Source of the DNA: Cerina sp048266425
GTDB taxonomy: Bacteria > Bacteroidota > Bacteroidia > Flavobacteriales > Flavobacteriaceae
Assembly (NCBI GenBank): GCA_048266425.1
Contig: JBLWZN010000004.1
Span: 82,857 to 146,856, forward strand
DNA length: 64,000 bases
Direction: 5' to 3'
Part shown: piece after piece, positions 25,220 through 35,102 of the stretch
Position numbering within the stretch: position 1 is the stretch's first letter
How the letters are laid out: each line of letters opens with the position of its first letter
Notes under the pieces: generated by a model
The model's database searches: none
The model's input: only the letters and a program-made list of their open reading frames with translations
What the model was told of the DNA's origin: nothing
Position numbers and translations under genes: made by a program

Positions 25220-28200
25220 ATGAAAAAGCCACTAGACTTCCTAGGTGTGGGCTTGTGCTATCTGCACGCCTTCCTATTCGTTTTTTTTCTTTTTGGGAGC
25301 GTTTTTGCATCTAAAGCCCAAGGCCAAACGACAATTATTACGGGAAATGTAACTTCGGTAGCGGATGGATTGCCTCTTCCTGGGGTTTCCATTATTGACG
25401 TAAACGATCCCACAAATGGGGTAGTGACCGATTTTGACGGTAATTATTCAATAACATTAAAAAGTGCGAGCACTAATCTTAGATTCAGCTATATTGGATT
25501 TAAGGCTTCAGAAATGGCAACAAGTGGTAAATCCGTCATAAACGTTGCCCTAATGGAGGATGTAGCTAGCTTGGACGAAGTTGTAGTTGTTGGATATGGT
25601 ACTCAGAAGAAAGCAACTGTTACTGGTGCGGTCAGTGCGGTAAAAGGTGCTGTACTGGAAGAATCACCGAACATAAGCGTTTCGAATTCCCTTGCTGGGC
25701 GTTTACCAGGATTGGTAGTAATTCAAACTAGCGGTGAGCCTGGAGAGGACGAGGCCAATATAAGTATTAGGGGGTCTAATACCTTAGGAAATAATAGCCC
25801 TCTGATCGTTATTGATGGTATTCCTGACCGGGCCGGTGGAATTGGTCGATTGAATTCCTCGGATATTGAGAATATTTCAGTACTTAAGGATGCATCGGCT
25901 GCAATATATGGTGCCAGATCAGCCAACGGCGCTATTATTGTTACTACTAAGCAAGGAAAGTCCGATAAACCCAGTATTAGCTTTGAGTATAATTACGGTT
26001 TTAGTCAACCTACCCGTATTCCACAAATGTCCAACGCTGTGGAATACGCCAACATAATGAATGAAATTCCAATTTATAAAAATATACCGGTAAATGAATG
26101 GCAAGCGGCATCCAGTAGTATCAAATCTACTGGGGTTTATGATTCTCCAACAGATGGTATCGGTACCCTGAACGCAAATTTCAGTCCTGAGGCCGTTCAA
26201 AAATATGGAGATGGGTCGGACACTTGGCTCTATCCAAATACTGATTGGTTCGATGATACTTTCAAACAATGGTCAGGACAAAGCAAATCAAACTTATCTA
26301 TTAGTGGAGGTGGAGAGGACGTAAAATATTACGCTTCATTAGGTTACTTAAATCAGGATGCCTACTATAAAAATTCTGCAACGGACTATAATCAATATGA
26401 TTTTAGGCTTAATACCACTGCCAAGGTTAACGATTATATTAGTGCAAAGCTTGGTATTATGGTAAAAAGGGAGGACCGCAACTTTCCTACCGAATCCGCT
26501 GGTTCCATTTTTAGAATGCTCATGAGGGGAAGACCTACCGAACCTGCGGTATGGCCCAATGGAGAACCTGGGCCTGATATAGAGAACGGTCAAAACCCCG
26601 TAGTTATTACAACGAACGCTACAGGTTACGACAAACAAGTTAGTGATTTTATGCAATTCACCGGATCGGTCGATATAACCAACCCATGGGTAGAAGGATT
26701 AAAATTAACACTGCTCACAGGAATCGACAATACCAACGCTAGGACAAAAACCTGGCAAACACCTTGGAAACTCTACTACTTGGACAAAGATCATTATATT
26801 GAGACCGGTGAACCTATATTAAATGGCTCTATTCGTTCTAACTTCACCGATCCAAGACTACTGCAATCCTCCTCATCACTATTGAACACAAATCTTACGG
26901 CACTATTGAATTATGATACAAAGTTTGGGGATAACCACACTCTAAATGTGTTGGCCGGTGTTACCCAAGAGGTATTTAAAGGAGATGGCTTTTTTGCCTA
27001 TAGAAGAAATTTTATTTCATCAGCTGTCGATCAAATGTTTGCAGGCGGATCACTGCAACAGAACACGGGTGGTAGTGGATACGAGCGCGCCAGATTAGGA
27101 TATTACGGAAGATTTCAATACAACTTCAAAGAAAAGTATCTTGCCGAATTTATTTGGAGATATGATGGTTCTTATATATTTCCAGAAAATGATCGCTTTG
27201 GTTTCTTCCCTGGGGTACTAGTTGGATGGAACGTTTCCAACGAAGACTTCTTTAAGGTAGACTTTGTAGATTACTTAAAGATTCGTGCCTCATACGGACA
27301 AATGGGTAACGACCAAGTTTTTTATAATGGAAGTTTACAGGAATATGCTTATTTGCCAACTTACGGCTTCGGGGAATATCCAATAAATTCGGTGGTTGAG
27401 ACTACCTTGCAGGAAACGGTACTCGCCAACCCCAGTTTTACTTGGGAAAAGGCCAATAACTTCAACGTTGGCCTGGATGCCATTATTTTGGATGGTGCTG
27501 TTAATTTTACGTTGGAGTATTTCTACAATAAAAGAGATAATATCTTAATCCAAAAAACTGGGTCTACTCCAGCTTCTTCAGGAATCAGCAATCTTTTGCC
27601 TCCTGTTAATGATGGAAAAGTCGACAATCAAGGATTTGAGTTTGCTGTCAACTACTACGGCGGTCAGAATTCAGATTTTAAATACGATTTTGGAATCAAT
27701 GGGGGATATGCCAATAACGAAGTCGTTTTTATGGATGAAATTCCAGGAGCTCCCTCATATCAACGACAAGAAGGAAAACCTATAAATGCCTATCTGGTAT
27801 ACGAATCTGATGGTGCATTTTTGAATGAACAGGAAATTGCGGCCAATACCTTGGATTATAGTGAGGTAACCCCACAATTAAAACCTGGCGATATGAAATT
27901 CAAGGATGTTAATGGGGATGGTATTATTAACGGTGATGACCAAGTAAGATTGGATGAAAGTATTGTTCCAAAATTCAATTATGGTATTACCGGGCATATT
28001 AGTTATAAAGGGTTTGACCTTTCCTTGCTTTTCCAAGGTGCATCAGGAGCCTCAGTTCGGTTCCAGACCGAATCCGGGGACATTGGCAACTATTTAAAAT
28101 ATTCTTATGATCATAGATGGTCCATTGATAATCCAAGTAGCGAACATCCCAGATTGGCAAGTAGGGGAGATACATATTTTACCGGCGGCAATTATGGTAA

Positions 28201-28441
28201 TAACACCTATTATCTATACAGCAAAAACTATATACGTTTAAAGAACCTGCAATTCGGTTATAATTTGCCAAGCAAGTTTATCGAGCCACTTGGACTTGAG
28301 GCCTTCAAAGTATATGTAAGCGGTGGAAATCTAATAACCTGGGACAAATACAAAATTTTTGATCCAGAGACTACAAGCCAAAGTGGCCAATACTATCCTC
28401 AGGCAAGAGTGATTAATACTGGATTTAGTTTAACTTTTTAA
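25220..28441 (+). CDS. SusC/RagA-type TonB-dependent outer-membrane receptor
   Basis: This is a 1073-residue protein. A signal peptide ends near residue 34 (FASKAQG). A carboxypeptidase-D-regulatory-like domain spans about 38-120 (GVVTDFDGNYSITL, FSYIGFKAS). The TonB-box/plug region has VVVGYGTQKKATVTGAV and VIDGIPDRAGG. A long beta-barrel ends in a terminal Phe (GFSLTF). It imports a nutrient, usually a glycan fragment, across the outer membrane as part of a SusCD complex. No STN domain is present, so it probably does not signal to an anti-sigma factor. SusD follows after 9 nt. Confidence 0.96.
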   Translation: MKKPLDFLGVGLCYLHAFLFVFFLFGSVFASKAQGQTTIITGNVTSVADGLPLPGVSIIDVNDPTNGVVTDFDGNYSITLKSASTNLRFSYIGFKASEMATSGKSVINVALMEDVASLDEVVVVGYGTQKKATVTGAVSAVKGAVLEESPNISVSNSLAGRLPGLVVIQTSGEPGEDEANISIRGSNTLGNNSPLIVIDGIPDRAGGIGRLNSSDIENISVLKDASAAIYGARSANGAIIVTTKQGKSDKPSISFEYNYGFSQPTRIPQMSNAVEYANIMNEIPIYKNIPVNEWQAASSSIKSTGVYDSPTDGIGTLNANFSPEAVQKYGDGSDTWLYPNTDWFDDTFKQWSGQSKSNLSISGGGEDVKYYASLGYLNQDAYYKNSATDYNQYDFRLNTTAKVNDYISAKLGIMVKREDRNFPTESAGSIFRMLMRGRPTEPAVWPNGEPGPDIENGQNPVVITTNATGYDKQVSDFMQFTGSVDITNPWVEGLKLTLLTGIDNTNARTKTWQTPWKLYYLDKDHYIETGEPILNGSIRSNFTDPRLLQSSSSLLNTNLTALLNYDTKFGDNHTLNVLAGVTQEVFKGDGFFAYRRNFISSAVDQMFAGGSLQQNTGGSGYERARLGYYGRFQYNFKEKYLAEFIWRYDGSYIFPENDRFGFFPGVLVGWNVSNEDFFKVDFVDYLKIRASYGQMGNDQVFYNGSLQEYAYLPTYGFGEYPINSVVETTLQETVLANPSFTWEKANNFNVGLDAIILDGAVNFTLEYFYNKRDNILIQKTGSTPASSGISNLLPPVNDGKVDNQGFEFAVNYYGGQNSDFKYDFGINGGYANNEVVFMDEIPGAPSYQRQEGKPINAYLVYESDGAFLNEQEIAANTLDYSEVTPQLKPGDMKFKDVNGDGIINGDDQVRLDESIVPKFNYGITGHISYKGFDLSLLFQGASGASVRFQTESGDIGNYLKYSYDHRWSIDNPSSEHPRLASRGDTYFTGGNYGNNTYYLYSKNYIRLKNLQFGYNLPSKFIEPLGLEAFKVYVSGGNLITWDKYKIFDPETTSQSGQYYPQARVINTGFSLTF

Positions 28442-28450
28442 TTAAGCATC

Positions 28451-30325
28451 ATGAAAAAAAGAAATATATACATTTTCATGATATCAATTAGCACATTGGT
28501 GATATCATGCGATAAAGACATACTAAATACGGTTCCTCTGGATAAAGTTTCAAGTGAAGCCACTTGGGCCGATGGTCCTCTTTCACAGGCGTTCGTTTTT
28601 AATATTTATTCCTATTTGGGATACGGGGGATTTGAGGAACAGCAACTGGCCTCCTATACGGATGAGGCGATGTTTACACACTCCGGAAGAAATATAAACA
28701 CCTTCACAGAAGGAACGGAGACGGCGTCCAGTCTTGCTTGGACGAGTGTTACTTACAACTGGAACAGCATGTATCTTGCTATCAGACAGGCCAACGTGGC
28801 CATCCAAGAACTACCTGAATCCACTTTTGATGATAACGAACTTAGAGATAGACTTTTGGGAGAAGCTTACTTTTTAAGAGCATACTATTATCAACAATTG
28901 CTCAGATTTTATGGGGGCGTTCCATTAATTGAAGTTCCCTATACCCTTGATGATGACTATTCGATAGCAAGAAACACTTACGACGAAAACGTACAATTTA
29001 TCGTTAACGATTTGGACAAGGCTGCTTCTTTGCTTGATGGAAAGGGCGAGACACCTGGCCGTGCTTCAAAATTGAGTGCGATGGCCTTAAAATCAAGGGT
29101 TTTATTATATGCTGCAAGCGACTTGCATGATGGCCCTACGGCAGCAGCCAACTCTTCTGAGTTGTCCTCCTATGCAAATCTTGATCTTTTAGCATATCCA
29201 TCAGGTGATCGACAAGCTAGGTGGACAGCCGCAAAAACAGCTGCAAAAGCAGTCTTGGACGCAACAACAGGTTACAAATTAGACCTTACAGCCCCCGTAT
29301 CGCCTGAAGAGGGCAAGGCAAATTACGTATCCCTTTCCATGGGTGGGGGAAGTGCTGTAGGTGATGCCGCGGCCGGGGTGGAACTTCTTTTCCAACGAAC
29401 TGAAACCGCTCTTTATACCGTTGAAGACAACTGGCCGCTAGGAGGCCTACATGTCGGGATCAATAATGGTCCAAACGGTTACCACAACTGGGCAGGAAAC
29501 ACCCCAATTCAACAACTGGTGGACGATTATGAAATGATGGATGGCACTTCTTTCGATTGGAACGATCCTACGGAAGCTTCTGACCCATATGCCAGTAGAG
29601 ACCCACGGTTTTATGCATCTATTCTATATGATGGTGCAGGATGGAAGCCACGCCCACCAGACGTAGCCGGAATGGATCCCGCAGATCAAATCCAGACTGG
29701 CTATTATGATAACGGCAGCGCTGGAAAATTAAATGGAATTGATACTAGGGAGTCAACCGTCGAGAACTGGAATGGAAGTAGGACAGGTTACTATGTTAGA
29801 AAATTCATCGATCCAGACCCAGGTCTGGCAGATAACCAATCCAATGCGCAGACCGTTCCATGGCCCTTTATTAGGTATACAGAAGTAGTCTTAAATTATA
29901 TAGAGGCCTGTATTGAAACTAATGATGAGGGAGAAGCAAGGAACTGGTTGAACAAGATAAGATTTCGGGCAGGAATGCCTGCAGTCACCGAATCCGGAGC
30001 CGCTCTTAGGGACAAATATAGAAATGAGAGACGGGTAGAGCTTGCCTATGAAGAACACAGATACCATGATGCCAGAAGATGGATGATAGCTCCTGAAACA
30101 CTGGGCAGGGGAATAAAAGTGATTAACGTACAAGCAGTTTTAAAGCCTGGTCAAACACCGCTCGTTCCATATCGTCATGACAAAAGTGTGTATAACTATA
30201 CTTATAATGTAGTGGATAACACGGAAAACGAAACGCGGACTTGGGTTGACAAAATGTATTATCGTCCATTGAGCAGGGACGAAATGAATAGAAATGATCT
30301 GCTTACCCAGAACCCAGGCTATTAA
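28451..30325 (+). CDS. SusD/RagB-type nutrient-binding lipoprotein
   Basis: This 624-residue lipoprotein (TLVISC, Cys20, then DKD, a surface-export signal) has the SusD helical architecture. Tetratricopeptide-like stretches are LLGEAYFLRAYYYQQLLRFY and ALKSRVLLYAASDLHDG, with the C-terminal RFRAGMPAV and RNERRVELAYEEHRYHDARR that mark the family. It is the surface lid that captures substrate for the SusC barrel. The gene ends 25 nt before a strong hairpin terminator. The ligand cannot be told from sequence, and no glycoside hydrolase lies in the operon. Confidence 0.96.
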   Translation: MKKRNIYIFMISISTLVISCDKDILNTVPLDKVSSEATWADGPLSQAFVFNIYSYLGYGGFEEQQLASYTDEAMFTHSGRNINTFTEGTETASSLAWTSVTYNWNSMYLAIRQANVAIQELPESTFDDNELRDRLLGEAYFLRAYYYQQLLRFYGGVPLIEVPYTLDDDYSIARNTYDENVQFIVNDLDKAASLLDGKGETPGRASKLSAMALKSRVLLYAASDLHDGPTAAANSSELSSYANLDLLAYPSGDRQARWTAAKTAAKAVLDATTGYKLDLTAPVSPEEGKANYVSLSMGGGSAVGDAAAGVELLFQRTETALYTVEDNWPLGGLHVGINNGPNGYHNWAGNTPIQQLVDDYEMMDGTSFDWNDPTEASDPYASRDPRFYASILYDGAGWKPRPPDVAGMDPADQIQTGYYDNGSAGKLNGIDTRESTVENWNGSRTGYYVRKFIDPDPGLADNQSNAQTVPWPFIRYTEVVLNYIEACIETNDEGEARNWLNKIRFRAGMPAVTESGAALRDKYRNERRVELAYEEHRYHDARRWMIAPETLGRGIKVINVQAVLKPGQTPLVPYRHDKSVYNYTYNVVDNTENETRTWVDKMYYRPLSRDEMNRNDLLTQNPGY

Positions 30326-30350
30326 TCTTTTCTAAGCCCGTATAATATAA

Positions 30351-30384
30351 AAATCTATCCTATCAATTATAGGATAGATTTTTT
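30351..30384 (+). terminator. Strong intrinsic terminator after susD
   Basis: A perfect 12-bp stem (AAATCTATCCTA at 30351-30362; TAGGATAGATTT at 30370-30381) with a 7-nt loop is followed by a T-run. An A-run before the stem means it could work in both directions. It separates susD from the VCBS lipoprotein gene that starts 16 nt later, so that gene may depend on read-through or act as an attenuated member of the operon. Confidence 0.85.
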
Positions 30385-30400
30385 ACTTTTATAGAACCCT

Positions 30401-33400
30401 ATGAAAAAATGTTACCACAAATTCGCGAATATCACTTGCTGTCTACTTCTTACCTGCATGGGTTGTAAACAGAAAGAGCCAAACGTTTCAAATATTCCAG
30501 AAACCAAGAATTCTCCTCTGTTTACCCTGATGCCCGAGGATTCTACAAAAATCGATTTCGAAAACACTTTGACAGAAGGCCTTAATGCCAACGTCCTTAT
30601 GTACGAGTACCTATATAACGGTGGCGGGGTGGCTACTGCAGATTTTAACGCGGATGGGCTTATCGACATCTATTTTTCATCGAATATGGGCAGTAATAAG
30701 ATGTACCTAAACAAAGGAAAAATGGAATTCCAGGAAGTTACGGCAGAATCAGGGACTAGTGGCAGGGAAGGTCCTTGGAAAACGGGAGTCACTGCCGTAG
30801 ATGTTAATGGGGACGGTAAGTTGGATATTTATCTTTGTTACTCTGGTGCCTTACCAGATCAAAAGCGAAAAAATCAACTTTTTATAAATATGGGGAATAA
30901 TGAAAACAACATCCCCGTTTTTGAAGACAAGGCTGATGAGTACGGCCTGGCAAGCGCAGCCTTTAGTAACCAAGCCTACTTTTTTGATTACGACCACGAT
31001 GGGGATTTAGATGTCATTTTGCTAAATCATAATCCCAAATCACTCCCGATTTTAAATGAAGTTAAAACCGCCGCATTGTTAAAAAAAGACGATTCCTATA
31101 GAGGTGTAAGGCTATATAACCAAGAGGATGGGGTATTTAAGGACGTAACTGAAAAAGCAGGTATCAGTGGCTCCGCCTTGACCTATGGACTTGGATTGGG
31201 GATTAGCGATCTGGACAATGATGGTTGGTTGGATTTTTATGTTTCAAACGATTACGATGTCCCCGATTATCTCTACATCAACAATGGAGATGGCACATTT
31301 ATCAACAAAATTGAGGAATGTTTAGGTCACACAAGCCATTTCTCAATGGGCAATGATATAATGGACGTCAACAATGATGGTAGACAGGATATCCTGACCC
31401 TCGACATGCTGCCGGAAGACAATCGTAGGCAAAAATTATTATTATCTCCCGACAATTACGAAAAATTTGATTTAAACGTCCGTAGCGGATTTTTTTACCA
31501 ATATATGCGCAATATGTTGCATATAAATAATGGGAATGGCACGTTTAGCGAAATTGGGCAATTAATGGGCATTTCCAATACGGATTGGAGCTGGGCACCG
31601 CTACTTGCCGATTTTGATAACGACGGCTGGAAGGATCTTTATGTGACCAATGGTTACTTTAGGGACTATACCAATTTGGATTTTATCAATTATATGAATT
31701 CCTACGTACAGTCCAAAGGCAGATTAGTTCGAGCGGATGTGCTAGAGCTCATTGATAAAATGCCCGCTTCCAATATTACCAATTATGTTTTCAGGAATGA
31801 AAAAGGGATCAAATTCACCGATGAGACCAAAAATTGGGGCATGCACCAATCTTCAAATAGCAACGGAGCGGCTTATGCAGATCTTGATAACGATGGGGAT
31901 CTGGACGTGGTGGTGAACAACATAAATCAAACTGCTTTTATCTATAGGAACGAATCCCAAAATCTGGATAGAAATTACCTCCAAGTTAAATTGAACGGAG
32001 AAGGTCTCAATACCCAAGGAATCGGCGCCAAGGTTACCGTATTTTCAACAAACGGGATACAGACCCAGGAACAATTGCCGGCTAGAGGTTATCTTTCAAC
32101 GGTTTCCCCCATTTTAAATTTTGGCCTTGGGAGTCAAACTCAGATAGATTCCTTAACCGTAAGATGGAACGGCGGTAAGTTGCAGACCATATTTTCGCCA
32201 GGTACCAACAAGCAAATAACGCTCGAGGAAAAGTCCGCCAAAATGGATTGGGAACCCGATCGGTTATCGATCCAGCCCATTTTTAAAAAAATAGCCAGTC
32301 CTATAAACTACACAAACGGGAAAATCGAAATCAACGACTTTAAAAGGCAGTCCTTGCTTATACACCAATTTTCCCATACCGGTCCATGTATGGCAAAGGG
32401 AGATTTAAACAACGACGGATTGGAAGACGTATTTATCGGTGGGTCGGAAGGTCAAAGTGCTTCCATTTATATTCAGCAAAAAAATCAAAGTTTTTTACAA
32501 CTTTCCCAGCAAGCGTTTGTATCGGACAAGGATTCACATGACACGGACGTAGCAATATTCGATGCCGATGGAGATGGTAATGCCGACATCTACGTCGCGA
32601 GCGGAGGGTATCACGATTATTTGGAACACGATGTACGTCTTCAAGATCGCCTATATCTGGGTGATGGAAAGGGTAATTTCGTAAAAAGTACCAACGCCCT
32701 ACCCATGAAACGCATTAGTACAGGGAGTGTGGCGGCAGGCGATGTAAATGGGGACGGATTTCTGGATCTGTTCGTTGGCGGAAAGGTTATTCCCGGCAGG
32801 TATCCTGAGACACCTACAAGCCTGCTCCTAATTAATGATGGCAAAGGACACTTTACAGATAAAATTGATTCCCTGGCACCCGAACTGCAAAAGTTGGGCA
32901 TGATAACCGATGCGGTTTGGACAGACCTAAACCATGATAAGGCTTTAGATCTTGTTGTGGTAGGGGAATGGATTCCCATTTCTGTTTTCATTAATAAGGA
33001 TGGAAAACTTACGAACCAAACCTCCCAATATTTTGATAGAACGTATTCGGGATGGTGGAATACCGTTGAAATATCCGACTTAAACAAAGATGGAAATCCG
33101 GACATCATTGTTGGCAATATGGGTACTAATACGCAGTTTAAAGTCAATCCTGAGCAGCCGGCCGAACTTTACTACAATGACTTTGATAATAACGGATCTG
33201 TGGATCCTATCTTTTGTTATTATATACAGGGAAAAAGCTATCCCTATCTTACTAGGGACGAGTTGCTGGGGCAGCTTTCCCGATTACGTGCACGATTTAC
33301 TAACTATGAAAGCTATTCAAATTCCACACTACAGGATATCCTAAGCCCCAAAGAACTGGCCGAATCTGGAAAATTTACGGCTACGGACATGGAAACCATG

Positions 33401-33745
33401 TTGTTTATAGGTACTTCCAGTGGTAAATTCAAACAGCAACCCTTACCAGTACAGGCCCAATATTCTCCAGTATATAGTATAGTTATCACCGATGTGGACA
33501 AGGATGGCAATAGCGATTTGCTCTTGTTCGGGAATGACGATTATTTTAAACTACGGCTGGGGAAATTCGACGCAAATTATGGAACATTATTATTGGGCGA
33601 CAAAAACGGGGAGTTTCGTTATGTTGATCAACTACAGTCCGGACTTAATGTTAATGGGGATGTAAGGGATGCTATGGAAATAAACCAGATGCTTCTAATT
33701 GGGATAAATGAAAAAAAGTTAGAGGCCTATAAACTTAAAGAATAA
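30401..33745 (+). CDS. VCBS/FG-GAP repeat lipoprotein with ASPIC/UnbV domain
   Basis: This 1114-residue lipoprotein (Cys22 in TCMGC) is built of repeated calcium-binding loops of the DxNxDGxxD type (ADFNADGLIDIYFSSN, VDVNGDGKLDIYLCYS, FDADGDGNADIYVASG, GDVNGDGFLDLFVGGK and more). This is an integrin-like beta-propeller arrangement. Around residues 520-610 lies an ASPIC/UnbV module (LNTQGIGAKVTVFSTNG, RGYLSTVSPILNFGLG). Such proteins commonly accompany SusCD pairs and are thought to bind or hold surface glycans; catalysis has not been shown. It is the last gene before the right end of the island. Confidence 0.9.
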   Translation: MKKCYHKFANITCCLLLTCMGCKQKEPNVSNIPETKNSPLFTLMPEDSTKIDFENTLTEGLNANVLMYEYLYNGGGVATADFNADGLIDIYFSSNMGSNKMYLNKGKMEFQEVTAESGTSGREGPWKTGVTAVDVNGDGKLDIYLCYSGALPDQKRKNQLFINMGNNENNIPVFEDKADEYGLASAAFSNQAYFFDYDHDGDLDVILLNHNPKSLPILNEVKTAALLKKDDSYRGVRLYNQEDGVFKDVTEKAGISGSALTYGLGLGISDLDNDGWLDFYVSNDYDVPDYLYINNGDGTFINKIEECLGHTSHFSMGNDIMDVNNDGRQDILTLDMLPEDNRRQKLLLSPDNYEKFDLNVRSGFFYQYMRNMLHINNGNGTFSEIGQLMGISNTDWSWAPLLADFDNDGWKDLYVTNGYFRDYTNLDFINYMNSYVQSKGRLVRADVLELIDKMPASNITNYVFRNEKGIKFTDETKNWGMHQSSNSNGAAYADLDNDGDLDVVVNNINQTAFIYRNESQNLDRNYLQVKLNGEGLNTQGIGAKVTVFSTNGIQTQEQLPARGYLSTVSPILNFGLGSQTQIDSLTVRWNGGKLQTIFSPGTNKQITLEEKSAKMDWEPDRLSIQPIFKKIASPINYTNGKIEINDFKRQSLLIHQFSHTGPCMAKGDLNNDGLEDVFIGGSEGQSASIYIQQKNQSFLQLSQQAFVSDKDSHDTDVAIFDADGDGNADIYVASGGYHDYLEHDVRLQDRLYLGDGKGNFVKSTNALPMKRISTGSVAAGDVNGDGFLDLFVGGKVIPGRYPETPTSLLLINDGKGHFTDKIDSLAPELQKLGMITDAVWTDLNHDKALDLVVVGEWIPISVFINKDGKLTNQTSQYFDRTYSGWWNTVEISDLNKDGNPDIIVGNMGTNTQFKVNPEQPAELYYNDFDNNGSVDPIFCYYIQGKSYPYLTRDELLGQLSRLRARFTNYESYSNSTLQDILSPKELAESGKFTATDMETMLFIGTSSGKFKQQPLPVQAQYSPVYSIVITDVDKDGNSDLLLFGNDDYFKLRLGKFDANYGTLLLGDKNGEFRYVDQLQSGLNVNGDVRDAMEINQMLLIGINEKKLEAYKLKE

Positions 33746-33925
33746 AATCATTCCTAAGACAATCTATTAAAATTGATTGTCGAAACTAAAAAAGGTTTCT
33801 GATTGACCCCTTGGGCACCTATAACGCGCTTATGTCATGCTAAAATGATATTTACATTTTTAGACACTTCGATATTTACCGGATAATCCTTAAAAGTTTA
33901 AAAGGAGAATCAAGGGTTTTTTGTC

Positions 33926-33974
33926 CCTGTCCAAAAAAAGAGTTTATAGGGGCTTTTGTATGGAGGGTTTTAGG
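33926..33974 (+). repeat. Right copy of 49-bp direct repeat (displaced crtY 3' end)
   Basis: This is identical to 24768-24816 at 47 of 49 positions. Read in the crtY frame from 33928 it gives CPKKEFIGAFVWRVLGLPHH and then TAA at 33988-33990, a plausible complete CrtY C-terminus. It overlaps the last 21 nt of the convergent polyprenyl synthase gene. No other crtY sequence is recognisable to its left. Confidence 0.9.
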
Positions 33975-34953
33975 CCTCCCTCATCATTAACCCCTCACCA
34001 AACTGCCGTAAAATAGTTCTTTTCCCTTCGGATACCCTCAGATTTGTCAACTTTTTAAATGCCATTTGAGTAAATCCTTTTATCTCCTTTTGGGCATGTT
34101 CAGAAACACCGCTCTCCAAAAAAATATTTTTTACCGAATTAATTTTATCTGTGGGATCTTTAGGACTGATGGAAAATAAATGATCCAAATCTTGTAGTTG
34201 CTGCGGACTTGCCAACTCCCGCGCCTTAAGATATAAAAAGGTCTTTTTATTCTCTATGATGTCCCCACCAACTTGTTTGCCAAAGGTTTCGGGGTCTCCA
34301 AACGCATCCAAATAGTCATCCTGCAATTGGAATGCAATCCCCAGGTTTCTTCCATATTCGTATATCAAATCCTGCGTTTCCTTATCCGTACCTGCAACAA
34401 TAGCCCCCATTTTTAATGCAGCACCCAATAAAACCGCAGTTTTGTACTCTATCATCTTAAAATATTCCCGGATGGTGACATCTTCCCGAGACTCAAAATC
34501 CACATCGTACTGTTGCCCTTCACAAACTTCAATCGCTGTCTTGCCGAACAACTGTACCAAATCTTTAAATGTATTGCCATTATAGCGTTCCAAAAATCGA
34601 TAGGAGCTTATAATCATGGCATCGCCGGACAAAATCCCGGTGTTTACATCCCATTTCTTGTGCACTGTCGCCTGCCCACGCCTTAACGGAGCTCCATCCA
34701 TTATATCGTCATGCACAAGGGAAAAATTATGGAATACCTCAATGGCCAACGCTGCATCAAGTGCTTGGCGATAATCCCCCCCAAAGATATCAGCGGCCAT
34801 CAGAGTCATCACAGGTCTTATGCGCTTGCCCCCCAAGCCCAGAATATAAGATATGGGGGCATAAAGATTATGGGGCTCTTTGACCTGGACCTCCTTATCA
34901 AGATAATGTATAAACTCGTTTCGATATTGGTCCAAGTTGTGCATATTGTTCAT
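33970..34953 (-). CDS. Polyprenyl (geranylgeranyl) diphosphate synthase
   Basis: This 327-residue trans-prenyltransferase has the first Asp-rich motif DDIMD at 82-86 and the second, DDYLD, near 208. Conserved GGKRIRP (41-47) and KTA(V)LLGAA are also present. A Phe five residues before the first motif favours C20 product (geranylgeranyl-PP), which suits carotenoid synthesis with crtY; a C15 product cannot be excluded. It uses IPP with allylic diphosphates. The start MNNMHNLDQ lies only 7 nt after a TATTTTTG box on the minus strand (34968-34961). It was probably once convergent and overlapping with crtY. Confidence 0.92.
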   Translation of the reverse strand: MNNMHNLDQYRNEFIHYLDKEVQVKEPHNLYAPISYILGLGGKRIRPVMTLMAADIFGGDYRQALDAALAIEVFHNFSLVHDDIMDGAPLRRGQATVHKKWDVNTGILSGDAMIISSYRFLERYNGNTFKDLVQLFGKTAIEVCEGQQYDVDFESREDVTIREYFKMIEYKTAVLLGAALKMGAIVAGTDKETQDLIYEYGRNLGIAFQLQDDYLDAFGDPETFGKQVGGDIIENKKTFLYLKARELASPQQLQDLDHLFSISPKDPTDKINSVKNIFLESGVSEHAQKEIKGFTQMAFKKLTNLRVSEGKRTILRQFGEGLMMREA

Positions 34954-35102
34954 GTTTTCCCAAAAATACGTTCATTTTTACTAACCGCTTTACCCAATTA
35001 CCCATTTTCCTGAACTTCCAGTACAAAAAAAAATTTCAGAAAAATGCAATAGCTTTGAAAAGCTTCGTCATTATAGTTGAAGGCCCGCTTAAAAAACCGT
35101 GA

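Noticed and set aside
32641..33147. 168-codon open frame on the minus strand
   Set aside because: It lies wholly antisense to the VCBS/ASPIC lipoprotein gene, whose calcium-loop repeats are unambiguous in the plus frame; the peptide shows no domain.
33758..33781. GACAATC/GATTGTC inverted repeat as terminator of the VCBS gene
   Set aside because: The stem is only 7 bp and A/T-rich, and no T-run follows on either strand; termination there is possible but unsupported.
24768..33974. Classical transposon target-site duplication
   Set aside because: Target duplications are usually under 15 bp and identical; 49 bp with two mismatches inside a gene 3' end fits site-specific or homologous recombination better.
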